NCBI GenBank assembly: GCA_022376465.1
Contig: JACDTU010000020.1
Span: 496,001 to 560,000, forward strand
Length of the DNA stretch: 64,000 nt
Direction: 5' to 3'
From: Cubamyces lactineus
Lineage: Eukaryota; Basidiomycota; Agaricomycetes; Polyporales; Polyporaceae
Shown: piece by piece, positions 34,919 through 47,600 of the stretch
Layout of the letters: each line of letters starts with the position of its first letter
Position numbering within the stretch: the first letter of the stretch is position 1
Made by a program: the position numbers and the translations under genes
Notes under the pieces: model-generated
The model's database searches: none
Told to the model about the DNA's origin: nothing
What the model saw: only the letters and a program-made list of their open reading frames with translations

Positions 34919-35906
34919 CTACACGCTCATCTTCATCGCGATGCTCGGGTGTGGATCGTAACCCTCAACGACGAAGTCTTCCGTCCTGAAGTCGTCGATG
35001 TTATCGACTTTGCGCGGCCACCTGATCTTGGGGAAAGGTCTCGGTTCCCGTTCGAGCTGCACCTTGAGCGCGTCAACGTGATCGCGATAGACGTGCGCAT
35101 CCCCGAGCTGGATGATGAGCTCATGGGGGATAGTGTCGGTCACATGAGCGACCATGTGTGTGAGGAGTGCATAGGAGGCAATATTGAACGGGATGCCGAG
35201 GCCAAGATCGGCAGAGCGTTGGTACATGAGACAAGAGAGCCTTGCTTTCGCAGTGGGATCGTCGGCGGGAGGGAGGTGGATGTAGAATTGGCACATCATA
35301 TGGCAAGGCGGGAGAGCCATCTGTGGTATATCTACTCGGCGCACATAGTCAGACTCGAATGGAGCGGGTGCAGTGACGTGACGGACCTGCGGGGTTCCAT
35401 GCGCTAAGGATGATACGGCGGTCAGTGGGATTGTGCTTGATCTTGTCGATACATTCCTGCAACTGATCGACGCCTTTCCCGGTGTAGTCCGCGTCGCAGT
35501 CCTCGTATTGTGCTCCGAAATGTCTCCACTGGAAGCCATATACGGGACCCAGATCTCCCTCACGCCTATGGCCGAGGCCGCGCTTCTCGAGGAACTCTTT
35601 TGACCCATTTCCGTCCCATATTTTGATTCCTTTGGCGGAGAGTTGCTTGGAGTCGGTACATCCGCGTACAAACCACAAGAGCTCCTCTACGATTCCGCGA
35701 AGAAAGGTACGCTTAGTGGTTAGAAGCGGCAGGGTATCGTTTTCAAGGGAGAAGCGGAGGTTGGGAGGTGCGAAGATGGAGAGTGTGCCTGTACCCGTGC
35801 GATCTGGGCGAATTGCGCCGGTGTCTAGGACGGTGCGGATGAGGTCGAGATATTGCTGCTCATCGTGCGGACGAGTGGAGGACGTAGGTTGAGGGGGGAC
35901 GGCCAT
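34919..35906 (-). CDS. CDC21: Thymidylate synthase
   Basis: Two exons (35906-35387 and 35331-34919, with a 55-base intron) encode 310 residues, the normal size. The enzyme methylates dUMP to dTMP with 5,10-methylenetetrahydrofolate. The N-terminal folate/phosphate loop shows [26 protein letters not shown] follows, then [13 protein letters not shown]. The spliced segment [20 protein letters not shown] leads into the catalytic site PCHMMCQFY, whose nucleophilic Cys is encoded at 35305-35303. Later come [19 protein letters not shown] with the dUMP-binding region, and [10 protein letters not shown]. It ends in a family-typical KMSV. The start at 35906 ([10 protein letters not shown]) is preferred over upstream in-frame codons because the family begins close to [13 protein letters not shown]. 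It is divergent from separase with only 184 bases between the two ATGs. Confidence 0.96.
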
Positions 35907-36090
35907 CGCGGTCGAGAGGCAAGACGCGTTGTTTGGCGCTGTTGACGCGTCTCTGCTATGGGCTCTTTCGCGGTCACGTGAGTCAACGCGTGGACAGTTC
36001 GCTTCACCAGCCACGCACCCTCTCCATCATCTATCCTCCACTCCGCCCCCTCGTTTTCCCTGCTCTTTGCTTCCCGTATTTCCACTATAG
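35907..36090. promoter_or_regulatory. Bidirectional promoter with three ACGCGT boxes
   Basis: This 184-base gap separates the divergent start codons of thymidylate synthase and separase. ACGCGT occurs at 35924-35929, 35945-35950 and 35986-35991, and a CACGTG E-box lies at about 35975. Both gene products are cell-cycle regulated in yeasts, and CDC21 is a classic MCB target. Control by an MBF-like factor here is inferred. Confidence 0.65.
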
Positions 36091-39000
36091 ATGCCGCCTG
36101 CGACCAAGACACGCACAACAACAACCCGGGCCACTCGGACGGCCTCTTCATCCTCAAAGTCTTCAAAGGCCACAGCATCCGTCTCTCCCGATGATCTCGC
36201 AGACAAGCTCGCGACACAACTCTCAATCTCAGACACCAAGGGCAAGGGAAGGGATGGCGACGCGACACCGCAACAACGCAAGGCCAGCGCCATGCGTACC
36301 GTCAACGCAGCCTCCAAGAGCCTTTCGACTATTGCAGAATCAGGGTGGAAAGCGTCTCAAGCCAAGTCAGATCGCACCACAGCTGCATCGGCGACAAAAC
36401 ATGCTGCCACTGCACGCAAAGAGCTGGGAGTCCTGAGAGAGCTCAATCCAGGCGAGGTTGATGTCGAACGTGCTGCGTCTAGTATAGTTGGGAAGCTCAT
36501 AGCTTTGGAGATGGTGAGTTGCTCCTATTTCCTATGAACCGAACTCACAGTTCCCCAAGTATCAAGCGGCATCGGGAGTCCTTCAAGACATGAGGGCGCC
36601 TCTTATTTCTATTTACTCTGGCACGAGTTCTACCTCCTCCACATCCTCCCTTCACGACTTGCTCTCTCTACCTTTAGTCGAATCCACGCTATCAGAACTC
36701 CATCTAACCCTCATCTCTACCTATCTGCTGCACGCTCTCACCATCGCTCTCCACACTGCTACTGACATCCCTGGGCTGCTGGCTATCTTGTACGACTCCA
36801 CTCGACCTACTCTGTTGCTCTGGGCATCCACTCTCTCCGGCCTACCTGATAAGCAGCATGACCATACCTTCACCCGTGCCTACACCCTAACGTCCCGTTA
36901 TGCGTCTTCGCTGGATGGCGACCCCGCTTCGGCGTACTCGCTCCGGATATACTCACTGTTGTGCTTGGCTCGTACCCGGCCGTCTGTTATCGCGGCCAAC
37001 ACTTTCTGGGAACAGGCTATCAAGTTCACAGCCGCTTTTGCCAACACAGGCTCTGTTAAAGCGAATGAAGGCGTGAAGACAGTGCTCGACGGTTCTGATA
37101 GAATCGCTGCCTCCGTTGAGCAGCGGCAAGACAGTGCGGAGTTCATGTCTGGCCAGGCATTTGTTCGCTTTTGCGAGTACTGGAGTAGGTTTGCCAAGCA
37201 GGTGCGGTGTGTGTGCGAGGTCCGGCCGAAGCTGTTGTCTAATCCCAGTGACCCATAGGCTGGGGACCTATACACACTCGAGCGGATAAGCAAATTCACC
37301 CATAACGCGAATGATCAGGAAGGCAACGAGCGAGATCGCTCTGTCATTGAAACATCTACCCTGTGTACTATCCTCGCCCGTACCCTTGCCATCATCGAGG
37401 CATGGTCGGGTGCGTTTACTCTTGCCATTGTCTTAACTTCCCCACTGATGCCCGCATAGAACATGCGTCCGATATGGCTGAGAAACTACACGGAACGTCG
37501 CACGTCATAGTCCGGTGTGGACCATCTCTGCTACAGTCGGGAGATGACCACGATCGCGTCAAACGTGGCCTCGAGAGGTTGCGTCGTGCAGCCGTCAAGA
37601 TCATTGAACCACCAATCAACACTGACACAGAGTACCCGCCCGAGGTACGAACATGCGTTCGCGGGATCCTCGAGCAAATCATCGACGTCCTCTGCGAGAA
37701 GGTGCGAGATGTGGCCTCCGTCTACTTCTTCATGCTTACACGTCGAGTATAGCGGGATGTGTATACTTCGACGATTGTGACAGGCGCTGTAGAGAGCCTC
37801 TTTGCGCTCGCGCGCACCGCCTTTGTTCTCAACAACCCGGACACCTACGTCCGCGCCAGAACGTACCTTGAACGTGCAGTCGCGCTGGTATCTAACGTAT
37901 ACCAGGCAGCCGGTGAACCTCAGTCTTCGCGTTTGACTGGCTCGCAGCTCGCAAACTATATACGTTGCATTGCGGGTGCGTACTATAACTTCGCAGTCCA
38001 GCTGCATCAGAGTGCTCGTCTCGCGCACGCGGTTCCATTCCTTGAGGCTGCTTGTGAGCATGCTGAGCGCGCGTTGGCGAGGTACAAGGAAGCGCTGCGC
38101 GCCGGCGAGCCAGCTGAGGGAGATGGGAAGAGAGACGTGTGGCAGCAGCTGGAAGAGCAGCTATATCGGCGCTGGGAGTTGCTGGGTGTGTGCCACGCGA
38201 AGACGGGAGACCGACAGGTCAGGACATTCGCATAATCATTACGACGACCCTGTTGACTCTTTCTATAGCTAGCGTATAACGCCTTCATCAAGAGCATCAA
38301 CTCCTTCCCATACGCGATTCATCGTTTCGCCGAAGTAGCCTCCAGTACTCCACCATCCGCCTTGTTCGACAGCGCGCCGCCGATGAAACATCTTGCTGCG
38401 CTAGTCGACCGCGTCACGTACATGACTACCTGTGAACTCTTCCGATCTCCTGAACAGGTGCCTGCCTCAGCCTGGCCTGGTTTCAACGACTCTTTTGAGG
38501 ACACGCGCACGGCGGCCCTTGTAGCGGGTACGCTAATGGAGCGGCAATTGATAAGCTTGGAAGAATGCAGATGGAAGACGGGCGTGAAGGAGGCAATGGA
38601 CGTGATCGCTTCTAGTGCAGCAAGGGCGTACGAAGAGGCGGGTTGCGCCGCGCGCCGCGCTAGGGTGATGGTGCGACAGCTGGAGATGAGTTATTACGGC
38701 GAGGGCAGTCAATGTCAGTACGTCGCTGCATACCAGCTTGGCGAGCAGCTACAGGCAGTGTTGACCGCTCAGGTGAGTGCCCTGGGCCAGCTTCCCTGAT
38801 GATCAACTTTTGACAAGGAAGGTAGGACGCGAAGGAGGATGCGACTCTTGCGAAGTTCTCCAACGAATTCCTTGCATCTACTCATTTGTGGCTCGCCGCT
38901 CATGCGCACAAGGCGCGCGACTCGGAGCTTTCATCTGCAGTCGTGGCGCACGTCGAAGACGCTTGCAGAGTGCTGAAGAGCATGGCGCCCCACCCGGCCC

Positions 39001-42000
39001 CAAGGCAATCTGTCGGCAAGTCACCTCAGCAGCTCAAGAAATCTGAAATCAGCGGAAAAGCGGAGGTTGCGAAGAGAAGTGGTCGGACAACGAGGAGCGC
39101 AGCTGCAAATGTGCCAGCGGCGGCGGTAGCGACCAAAGGGCGGCCAGCAAGTACTAGGACTCGTGCAGCGAAGACAACAGCAGTGGTTGCACCCACCACG
39201 CCCAGGAAGCGCAGAGGTTCGTATGTCTCATCCGACGCTCGTATGGCCAATAATCTGACGTTAGGATAGCTCTCGACCCCGTATCACTCAACACCGCGGC
39301 TATCAGCCCTCCAAGAGGCGGTGCGGCAACCACAAATATCCAAGGCCAAATGGAATTTGACGACTTCGGAAGACTCATGAAGTTGATCAGTACGTGCACA
39401 ACAGATAAAGCTCGTCCTTGGTACCCTAACACACAATCGGCAGGAATGGTGTCCCATTTGGTAGGACTCGTCGGCCATGTGCTTGCTCGAGTACAGCTGC
39501 TCAATGCCGCACGGCGGCTGACTGAACGTCATATCGGTGTTGCATCTGAAGGTAATCCTGTGCTTAATGCTTCCTATCAAGTCAGCTGCTCACGATGAAT
39601 ATAGTATACGTCTCCCTCACGATTGATAGTGCGCATGAGTACGTCAAGCTCGGGCGTGCAGAGAAGGCGGTGCCCGTGCTAGGACATGTTCTGCCTGCCA
39701 TACGTAGTGGGACGCTACCTCAGGAGACTGTCATATTGTTCCTGCTGCGGTACGCTGAAGCACAGGCGTTGATGGGCGAAGTTCTCAAGGCGTGAGTTCT
39801 CTTTGTTTGGCCACTGGAAAGTGACTAATACTTGAAGGTACAGATCCTTGACGTACTGCGACGCAGTCGCCACCGCTGCTGACTTCATTGTGGAGGAGAA
39901 GGGCCTACCTACAGCTCAGCGCATTCGTGTGCGCACTGCGTTGCTTGAACGCGCCGCAGAGGCTGCACTAGCATACGCCACCATCCAGGATACGAGAGTG
40001 AGCTTGTTTCATCCCTGATGGTATCACAAAGCTAATATCTCATGCGGTGCAGGATGACCCCACCTCGTCTCTCGAGGGACTGCTCCAAGCCCTCCGCCTG
40101 TGGAATCGTGCCATCGACACCCTCGCACGGCTACAGCCATCGGCGCCTAAGCCGGCGACGGAAGATAACCCCTTCGAGGTGCCGAAACGTCCAGACCAGG
40201 ACAAGCCGGTCGCTGCGATACAAGAGACGCAAATACTTTCCCCTCAGGCAAGTAGAGCGCAAGCGTTCCTCGATTCATCTGGATGGAGGCTCGCCGAGGG
40301 GCTATTGTCGACACTTCTCGCGCTGTCACAGGCGTATGCTGCTAGAGGCTCCGCGCGCGAAGCCGAGTTCTTCGCCCAGCAGACGAAGGATCTTGCGGAG
40401 TCACTACATGCTCCTGTAATGGTCAGCCGTGCTCTTGCCCAACAGGGCGAGCTCCAGATCCAGCTTGGGCAGCTTGAGGCAGGACACGCCTCCCTCATGG
40501 AGGCGGCAGAGCTCGTCATGCACTTGAAGGGTCCAGACGCCGCAGAGATCCGCAGGCTCCAAGGAAGGTATAGTCAGCTGAGTGCCGATAAGAAAGGCGC
40601 ACAGGTACTCTTTGAGGAGGCTATGAATTTGTTGGATGAGCTCGGGGCTGTGTTTGCGACCCTCGATGGGTCAAGCGGGTAGGTGCAATCCCTCATCATG
40701 AGATTTGAGGGTACTGACCAGGTACAGTGCGCGAAAAAGCATCGTAGCATCTCCGAGAACCAATAACTCTCAGCTCTCGATGAGCGAGAGCATCCTCGCG
40801 CCTACATTACTAGCGAGGCTATTGAGGCACCACATCTCGCTTCTTCACGAGGTTGGTGAAGAATACAACAATCTCCTGCAGCGCTTCGCGAAACTGCCTC
40901 AAACAGCCGATGCCAAGGTACATGACTTTGACGTACATTTATCGTTCTCGATGCTGAGTCTTTTCAGGCGGAAGAAATCGCTCTACGTGCCAAACTGACA
41001 CTCGATGAGGTATACTCGCGGTTCCGTGCCGACATGTTCCTCAGCTCTTTAGCAGAGTCTGGTAGGTCCTATATGTCTGTTGGAGCTCAGTGACAACTAC
41101 TGACTGATTACTTAGCCATGACTATTCCCATGGGTATGTCTGGTGACATTGTTCCTTCGTCGGCCTCTCAAGATATGCTGGAATCATTGGCGACTGCGGA
41201 GAAGCTGTTCTGGGAGCATATGGGTTATATTGCCCGCCGAGGACATGTCTCGTCCGTTCGCGAGGCCGCTGTTTGTCTCGCACTGATCAGAACTTTCCGC
41301 ACAAGCTTAGGTCGGGGTGATGTGCAAACACCTGTTTTGGCCGCTCAGTTGCTTGGTAAGCCCCCAGTGTGACAAGGCTATCATCGTACTGACCGAACTT
41401 CAGATGCGTCGACGGTGACGACATTGCGTCGTGAAATGCTGGATGTCATCCGTCATAAGTTCCTCAACGCGAACGCTATGGATGACCTTCAGTGGCCTCT
41501 CATCACCCCGAACGGCTCGCCGCTTCCACCTCAGCCCAAAGCTAAGCCACCGACACGTTTCAGCCATTCTATCCTCTCAGACTCGGAGGACGACGAGCCG
41601 ATAGACGATGTCGACCTCAAAAGCTATTGGGAGTCAATTGCAAAGCGGTACGGGTCGCAGTGCTTTGATGCGGCGAAGATGTCTGTCAACCAGGCAGACC
41701 AACTCCCGCCGCATTGGACCGTCGTGAATGTCAGCATTACCGAGGACCGCCACACGATGTTTGTGACTCGCCAGTGCGCTGGCCGGAAGCCGCTCATCTT
41801 CTGCTTGCCGCTGAAGGGCAGAAGAGAGGGTCAGGAAGATGAGCACCTCACGTACGAAGACGCGATCAGAGAGCTCCAGGAAATCATCCGTCTTAGTGAC
41901 GAGGGCACTCGTCAAGCCGCAGATGTGAAGAAGGATGACCGGAACGCTCGCGTAGCGTGGTGGAAGACCCGGACTGAGCTTGACACCCGACTCAAGGAGT

Positions 42001-43325
42001 TGCTCGGAGACATTGAGTTCTGCTGGCTGGGCGCGTTCAAGGTACGTAGGATCCGTAGCTTGTGATTCAACAGAAGCTCAATGTGTTTCTGGCCAGACCA
42101 TCTTCACGCCAACGCCAAACGTTCTGCCGGAGGACCTTGCGGCTCTCAGGACCCGACTGGACGCGGTCTTCAAGGGCAGCCTCGTGTTCCAGGAAAAGAA
42201 GCCCAAATCTCGCATAGGGCTCGACGACGGTCTCCTCGAGTGTTTCTCCACACTGCCGCCCGACTGCCGCGACGAAGAGCTCGAGGACCTCGTGTACTTC
42301 ATACTCGACCTGTACCAGTTCCACGGTGTGCCGGTCGCGATCTCCGAGGTGGACATGGACCAGGTCGTCGTTGAGCTGCGGGGCGCGCTCGAGGAGCACG
42401 CGGCGCGGCTCAAGGGACGCGCCGGCCACGCGAAGGACGACGACAGCCACATTTTCCTCGTTCTAGACAAGAACGTGCAAGGCATCCCGTGGGAGTCTCT
42501 CCCTGTGCTTCGGGGGAGGAGCGTGAGCCGGATCCCGAGCATTGACTTCCTACTCGACCGGCTCGAGTTCTCGCACTGGCGCAAGTGGGAGGACGGTAGG
42601 CCGCAGGAGGGCTTGGTCGATCAGGCGATCGTCGATCCGCGCCGGACGTATTTCGTGCTGAACCCGAGCGGCGACCTGAAGGGCACCGAAGAGCGCTTCG
42701 CGGGCTGGCTGAAGGAGATGAAGGGCGTGGGGTGGGACGGCGTCGTCGGTCGTGCGCCGAGCGAGCAGCAGTTCGTGGACGCGCTCACGAACCGCGACCT
42801 GATGATGTGAGTAACGCGAACGATCCGTAGGTTGTATATCTGACAGGGACCCTTTTCAGCTACTTTGGCCATGGTGGCGCAGAGCAGTACATCCGCTCGC
42901 ACAAAATCCGTCACCTGCCGCGGTGCGCGGCGACGATGCTGTGGGGATGCTCTTCGGGCGTCTTGAAGTATATGGGCGAGTTCGACCGAACCGGGACGCC
43001 GTACCACTACATGCTCGCGGGGTGGTGAGTCTACCGTGATCGTCAGCTCGCTCGAACGCCACTGACGCTGCTCTCTCATAGCCCGACGCTCATCGCGAAC
43101 CTGTGGGACGTGACCGATCGCGACATCGACAAGTTCTCGCAGTCGGTGTTCGACGACCTCCACCTGAACCCGGACGCCGTCAAGCAGTGGCGTGCGGACG
43201 ACGGTGCATCCGCGTCAGGCAGGACGTCCGTCGTGCGCGCGGTGGCGAAGGCGCGGGAGAGCTGCAAGCTCAAGTATCTGACTGGTGCGGCGCCGGTTGT
43301 ATATGGAATACCCTTCTACCTGTGA
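36091..43325 (+). CDS. ESP1: Separase (cohesin-cleaving protease, C50)
   Basis: A large gene with many (about 18 or more) short introns, encoding roughly 2,000 residues. Separase cuts the cohesin kleisin at anaphase onset and is held inactive by securin. The N-terminal part is Ser/Thr/Lys-rich (PPATKTRTTTTRATR), followed by long helical TPR/ARM-like exons, for example AVESLFALARTAFVLNNPDT and AYYNFAVQLHQSARLAHAVP. A basic, Ala/Thr-rich linker (KTTAVVAPTTPRKRR, near 39170-39215) could hold a localisation signal. The C-terminal protease domain is complete: HIFLVLDKNVQGIPWESLP, RTYFVLNPSGDL, then the catalytic His in YFGHGGAEQYI (codon 42870-42872, just after an intron) and the catalytic Cys in MLWGCSSGVL (codon 42948-42950), followed by PTLIANLWDVTDRDIDKF. 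The start ATG at 36091 is the first in frame. It shares a divergent promoter with thymidylate synthase. No damage is seen. Confidence 0.93.
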
Positions 43326-43968
43326 TACCACCCGTCTCATGTTGAAGTTGTGATGATCGTGGAGTACTACTTGCTCAGTTAAATATCAATTTACTCTTTG
43401 GATTCTACGTTTTCGTCCGAGCGTCTGCAAGTCCGACCTAGAGAACTAGCTGCATCCGGAGAGAACGAAGGACAAAAAGTGCGCGGGTATCCAAGATGGT
43501 AGCATTCCAGCAGCAAACAACTAGGAGGAAATGACAGCCTGCGTGGCGATGCGTAAGCGACCGAACGAAGGAGCATAACTTACGGCGTGCGCGGTACATT
43601 AGAGAATAAAGTAGTAAATGAGCCACACGTCCTCGTCGTCCTCCACCCCATACCGACCGGCCGTCCGGATCCTGACTCCTGACAGTGATAACCAAGCGGT
43701 AGCGACTATAGATACAGCAGCAGTATTCGCCCAATAGAGTAGTAGGTGAGTGAGAAGAGCTACGGGATATAGGGTGTCGACGGAGGCGGTGGGTAAGGGA
43801 GAAGGCGCTGATGATGGAAGCGTAGGAGCGTAGGCGTGATGTTCCTGTCCGTCCGATAGATGTTGATTCTGAATGACAGCGAGCTGATCTCATTATGTGG
43901 GCGGCCGTTGGTAGTGTGGATGATATGTCCGGTTCCTGGTTCTGGTCCTTGTCCTGGTCCTGGCGCGC
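43326..43968. other. Convergent 3' region of separase and G-alpha
   Basis: Untranslated sequence between convergent stops. Near 43930-43965 is a short imperfect repeat of GGTCCT/GGTTCT units in the G-alpha 3' region. No gene is supported. Confidence 0.45.
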
Positions 43969-46204
43969 TCATACGAAGTCGGCCCTTTGGAGGTTGTGTC
44001 TGAGGATACCGTCGCGCACTGCGGAAGGAACGGAAGTTAGTCAAGGAGAACGGTAGAGGCGTCTGGTTGAAGTGTGGACGCACCGGCAGCTAGTGTCGAT
44101 GTGGTCGCCTTTGTGTTCTGCGCCGGTGATCATCATGAGCGGACTGGAGGGGCTGTGAAGACGCGCGCGCGCGCTGAACTTACGATGGCGGTCGTGACGT
44201 ATCCGTAGAACGGCCTCCGCGGTTGCGGGGAGTGCTCGCGATGCTGGTCCTTGAACTTCTGATGCAGGTCTGCAGATGAAATATAGTGTCAGTATGTAGA
44301 CGAGAGGGAGAAGGAACGACGGACATTGGGCGAGGACGGGCGCCGAGTTTTCGCGGTCGCCAAAGCTGGGGAGGTACTTCTTGACCTGGATGCCGCTCCG
44401 GAGCTTCTTCTCGAGCAGGTCGTACTTGTTCAGGAACACTGTCGCACGCAGAATGACACCCGGCGCGCAGCGGCGGAAATGAGGTGAGATAGCGTCGCGT
44501 GTCGAGCTGGAGAGGGTGGGGACGTACGGACGATGATGCACTTTGCGAGGAGCTTGGACTGGATGATCGCTTTCCAGAGGAGGAACGAGTCCTCTAGGCG
44601 ATTCACGCGGCGGTCTTCCTGCAAGAGCTCATCAAAGCACGAGATGGGCGCGAGGAAGAGGATAGCGTTCGCGTCATCAAAGTAGGGGAACCACGCTGCG
44701 CGCTGCGTGCCATGTCCGCGGTTAATACGAGCGCACTGCAGAGTTCCTGAGAAGATCGCGCACCGAAGTTCGAGAGCCGCCGACGTCGTAGATCATCCAC
44801 TCGCGCGAGACGTCGTTAGTGGCTAGAGAGGATACGCCTGTCAGTCGGCGCATTCGGGGGGACGAAGGAGAGAAAGCAAGAGAGAGGCGGATGAGCTCTG
44901 TAGTGCAGACGAGCGCCGAAGGGCCTCACCGTTGCGTTCCATGACGAGCCGGTGCTCCTGCACGCCGAGGGTGCGCAGGCGCGCGCGTACGACGTCGTCG
45001 TCCGAGGGCTCGTAGTTGCGCACCGCAATGCGCGCGATGTCGTCCAGGAAGCTGGCGTACGGTCAGCGTGCGTCGCTCAGAAGTTCGAGGGTCTCTTACA
45101 ATCCGGGAGTCTGCTCCATGCGAATCTTGCGCCGCTTGAGCACCTCGCGCACGACAGGGTCGGACCAGAGGGCCTGCATGTCCTCTGCGCAGCTGGCGAT
45201 GATCTCTGTGGCGTCCTCGAGCTTGGACTGGCCGTCCAAGGTGGCGCTCGACTGCTGCTGGCCGTTGTTGTCCCCGTGCAGGCCCTGATAGGCGGAGCGG
45301 AGCGTCTCCCGCCATGAAACGTTGGAGCGGACGTAGAACTCTGCTGGGCGGCGGCGGGCGGCTGAGCCGTCGTAGAGCACGGCCGCGTTGGCCTCTTCGG
45401 CCTGGCCGAGAGTGACAGAGGTGTCGGGCGCGAACTCGTCTGTGGCAGCGCCGATGAGCTGCTTGAGGTCAGCCTCGACGCGGCGCAAGGGCACGAGGCG
45501 GAGCTTGAGGAGGGCGTGGGTGTTTGTGAAGTGGAAGGGAGGGGGAGAGGAGGAGCGCTCGCTGGCTGGGCTGGAAGGGTCGGTGTTGGTCGCGCTGCTG
45601 TTGTTTGATATGGAGGAGGCAGGGGCGGTGGTGGAGGGGGAGGACGAGGCAGAGGAGGGCTGGTCGGCGCCGGGATACCTGCCCTGGGAAGTGAGGGGGC
45701 GGAGGAAGGGGGAGGAGACGGGGGAGGTGGGCTGTGGTGCGGCCTTTGACATTTCTTGGGAGAGGACGTCGAGGATGAGGTTGATGGAGCGGACGAGGTT
45801 GAGCTGGATGACGGCGCGCCAGGAATCGCGTTCTGCACGCCATGCGTTTGGTGCGAAGGCGAGCTGGAAGTCTGTGGGGGGCAGGTGAGCGGGTGGGAGG
45901 CGGGGAGAGGGCTCAAGCGTACTTTTGAGGGTGGTGGACTTGCCTGGAGGACAATGAGGACGAGCAGAGCGGGGAGGGAGGGGGACGCACCGGATTCGCT
46001 CTGGCCGAGGAGGAGGAGCTTGAAGGTGGACTTGTGTCGCTTGTATGCGGCTCGGTCGTGCTTGAGCCTCTCGTCGATCTCGTCGCTGATGCGCTTCGCC
46101 TCGTCTTCGCGGCGAAGGCGCTCGTCGCGCTGGGCAGCGGACTCGCCGGGGGGCGGGGCGAGAGCGGCGGCGAGGGGGTCGTCTGGGTCGTGCGGAGGGA
46201 GCAT
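43969..46204 (-). CDS. Divergent G-protein alpha subunit
   Basis: A multi-exon gene from ATG 46204 to the TGA at 43969. The P-loop GQSESGKSTTLK is assembled across two introns. The helical domain has a long, low-complexity insertion (Ser/Thr/Pro-rich, about 60 residues, near 45530-45740), as in the expanded basidiomycete G-alpha subfamily. Switch II reads DVGGSRTSRAAW: the glutamine needed for GTP hydrolysis in canonical G-alpha (DVGGQRSERKKW) is replaced by serine. NKYD (FLNKYDLLEKKL) is present. The TCAT motif is altered to TTAI, and the C-terminus is LRHNLQRADFV, without the Cys used for receptor uncoupling studies. The N-terminus is long and charged (DERLRREDEAKRISDEID) and lacks the MGC lipidation start, so membrane attachment is doubtful. 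It probably signals with slow or no intrinsic GTPase. Its ATG lies only 78 bases after the Vps74 stop on the same strand. Confidence 0.88.
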
Positions 46205-46282
46205 GGGAGAGGGAGAGAAGGAAGGCGGCAACGACGCCCGTCGCGTGTTTAATAGCGAGCGTTTACAAGTAAATAATACAGG

Positions 46283-47600
46283 CTAGAGCAGCGAATCGAG
46301 CTTGGAGAGCACGTCGAGGACGGCGGCGACGAGCTCAAAGCAGACGTCCTCCTCGCCCTGCATCTCCTTCTTCACCGCCTGCACGAGCCCCAGCACGACC
46401 TCCCGCGAACTCACCCCCATCCCCATCCCAATCCGCGCCCCCTCCCGCCGCCGCCCGCCGCCGCCCCGCCCCGCCCCGCTGCTGCTCCCAAACGGCCACC
46501 CAGAGAACTCGGCCAGGATCTCGTCGCACCGCTGGAACGCAGCCTCCCGCTCCTCGTACGTCAGCCGCCCAAACGCATTGTCCAGCACACTCGCCGCGTA
46601 CGCCGCGCACACCACGCACACCGCCCGCATCACCCGGCACTGCGTCCCCTCCTTGTCCAGCGCACTCCCCGGCACCGCACTCGTCGTCGACGTCAGCAGC
46701 GACACCACCCGCGTCACGATCCCCTCCTTCGTCCGCACGTCCGCCACCGGGTGCGTCGCCATGTCGAACAGCAGAAAGTTCCGCTTCTCCGTCCGCAGCA
46801 CCCCCTTGTCCACCAGCCCCTTCGCCAGCCGCTCCCGCACCTGCTTCAGCTGGAACCCAATCTTCATCACGTTCCACGTCTCCCCTGCGCGTCCCGTCAG
46901 CCGCCGTCGCCCACTAGCCCCGTCCGGCACTGCTCACCGCTCAGCAGATCTATCCAGCTGTTCACCGACATCCGCTCCTGCGGCTCCTGCCCCTTCATCA
47001 TCCGCAGCGCCTCGTCCAGTATCGTCTCCCCCGTCTGCCGCTCGTCCAGCACCTCCACCACCCGCTCCGCCAGCGGCAGCACCCGTCGATTCGGGTCCCG
47101 CACCAGCCCTATCCGTCGCCGCAGCGCCAGTTCTATCAGGATGCAGCCCCGCAGGGCGTACGAGATGTTGTCGTTCCAGAACGAGAGGTATCCCTGGCGA
47201 GGCGTCAGTTGATCCTAGATACCCAGCGCATGTCCACGTTTCCCGAACGCGACTCGAGTGAGCAGTCACGCACTTGTTTGTCCTTGAGGCCGAGGAGGAG
47301 GACCTCCTCCATGATTGTCAGTCGTGGCGGCCGCCCGCCCAGGCGCGCATCCTCGTCTTCCCGCTCCAAATCCCGCGGGTCGTACGCGATCTTGCTCCCG
47401 CCTTCAAACGCCGAGCCTGCATGCAGTGGGGGGGATTGTAGAGAGTCGCTGCGAGAGATGGACCCAGAGCCGCCGCCTCCGCCGTTGGCAGAGGGGGAGG
47501 CGCCGTTGAAGCCCCAGGAGCCGTCGACGTCGTCGTCGTTGTTGCCAGTGGAGACGGAGGCGGGGACACGGCGTCTTTGAAGACCGCCTGCTGAGCTCAT
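46283..47600 (-). CDS. VPS74: Vps74/GOLPH3 (GPP34) Golgi PI4P adaptor
   Basis: Three exons (the first intron is 47273-47194) encode roughly 390 residues. After a disordered N-terminus rich in Gly, Ser and Asn comes the GPP34 domain: [18 protein letters not shown] joined to [20 protein letters not shown], then [31 protein letters not shown] and [40 protein letters not shown] and [17 protein letters not shown] follow. Vps74/GOLPH3 binds PI4P at the Golgi and retains glycosyltransferases by packing them into COPI vesicles. A Gly/Arg-rich insert ([15 protein letters not shown]) sits late in the domain and is not usual in yeast Vps74. The start at 47600 is the first Met of the open frame. Large GC-rich antisense frames across this gene are shadows. 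Confidence 0.94.

Noticed and set aside
46302..47261. Long plus-strand ORF of 319 codons
   Set aside because: It is the GC-rich antisense shadow of Vps74, whose domain is clear on the minus strand.
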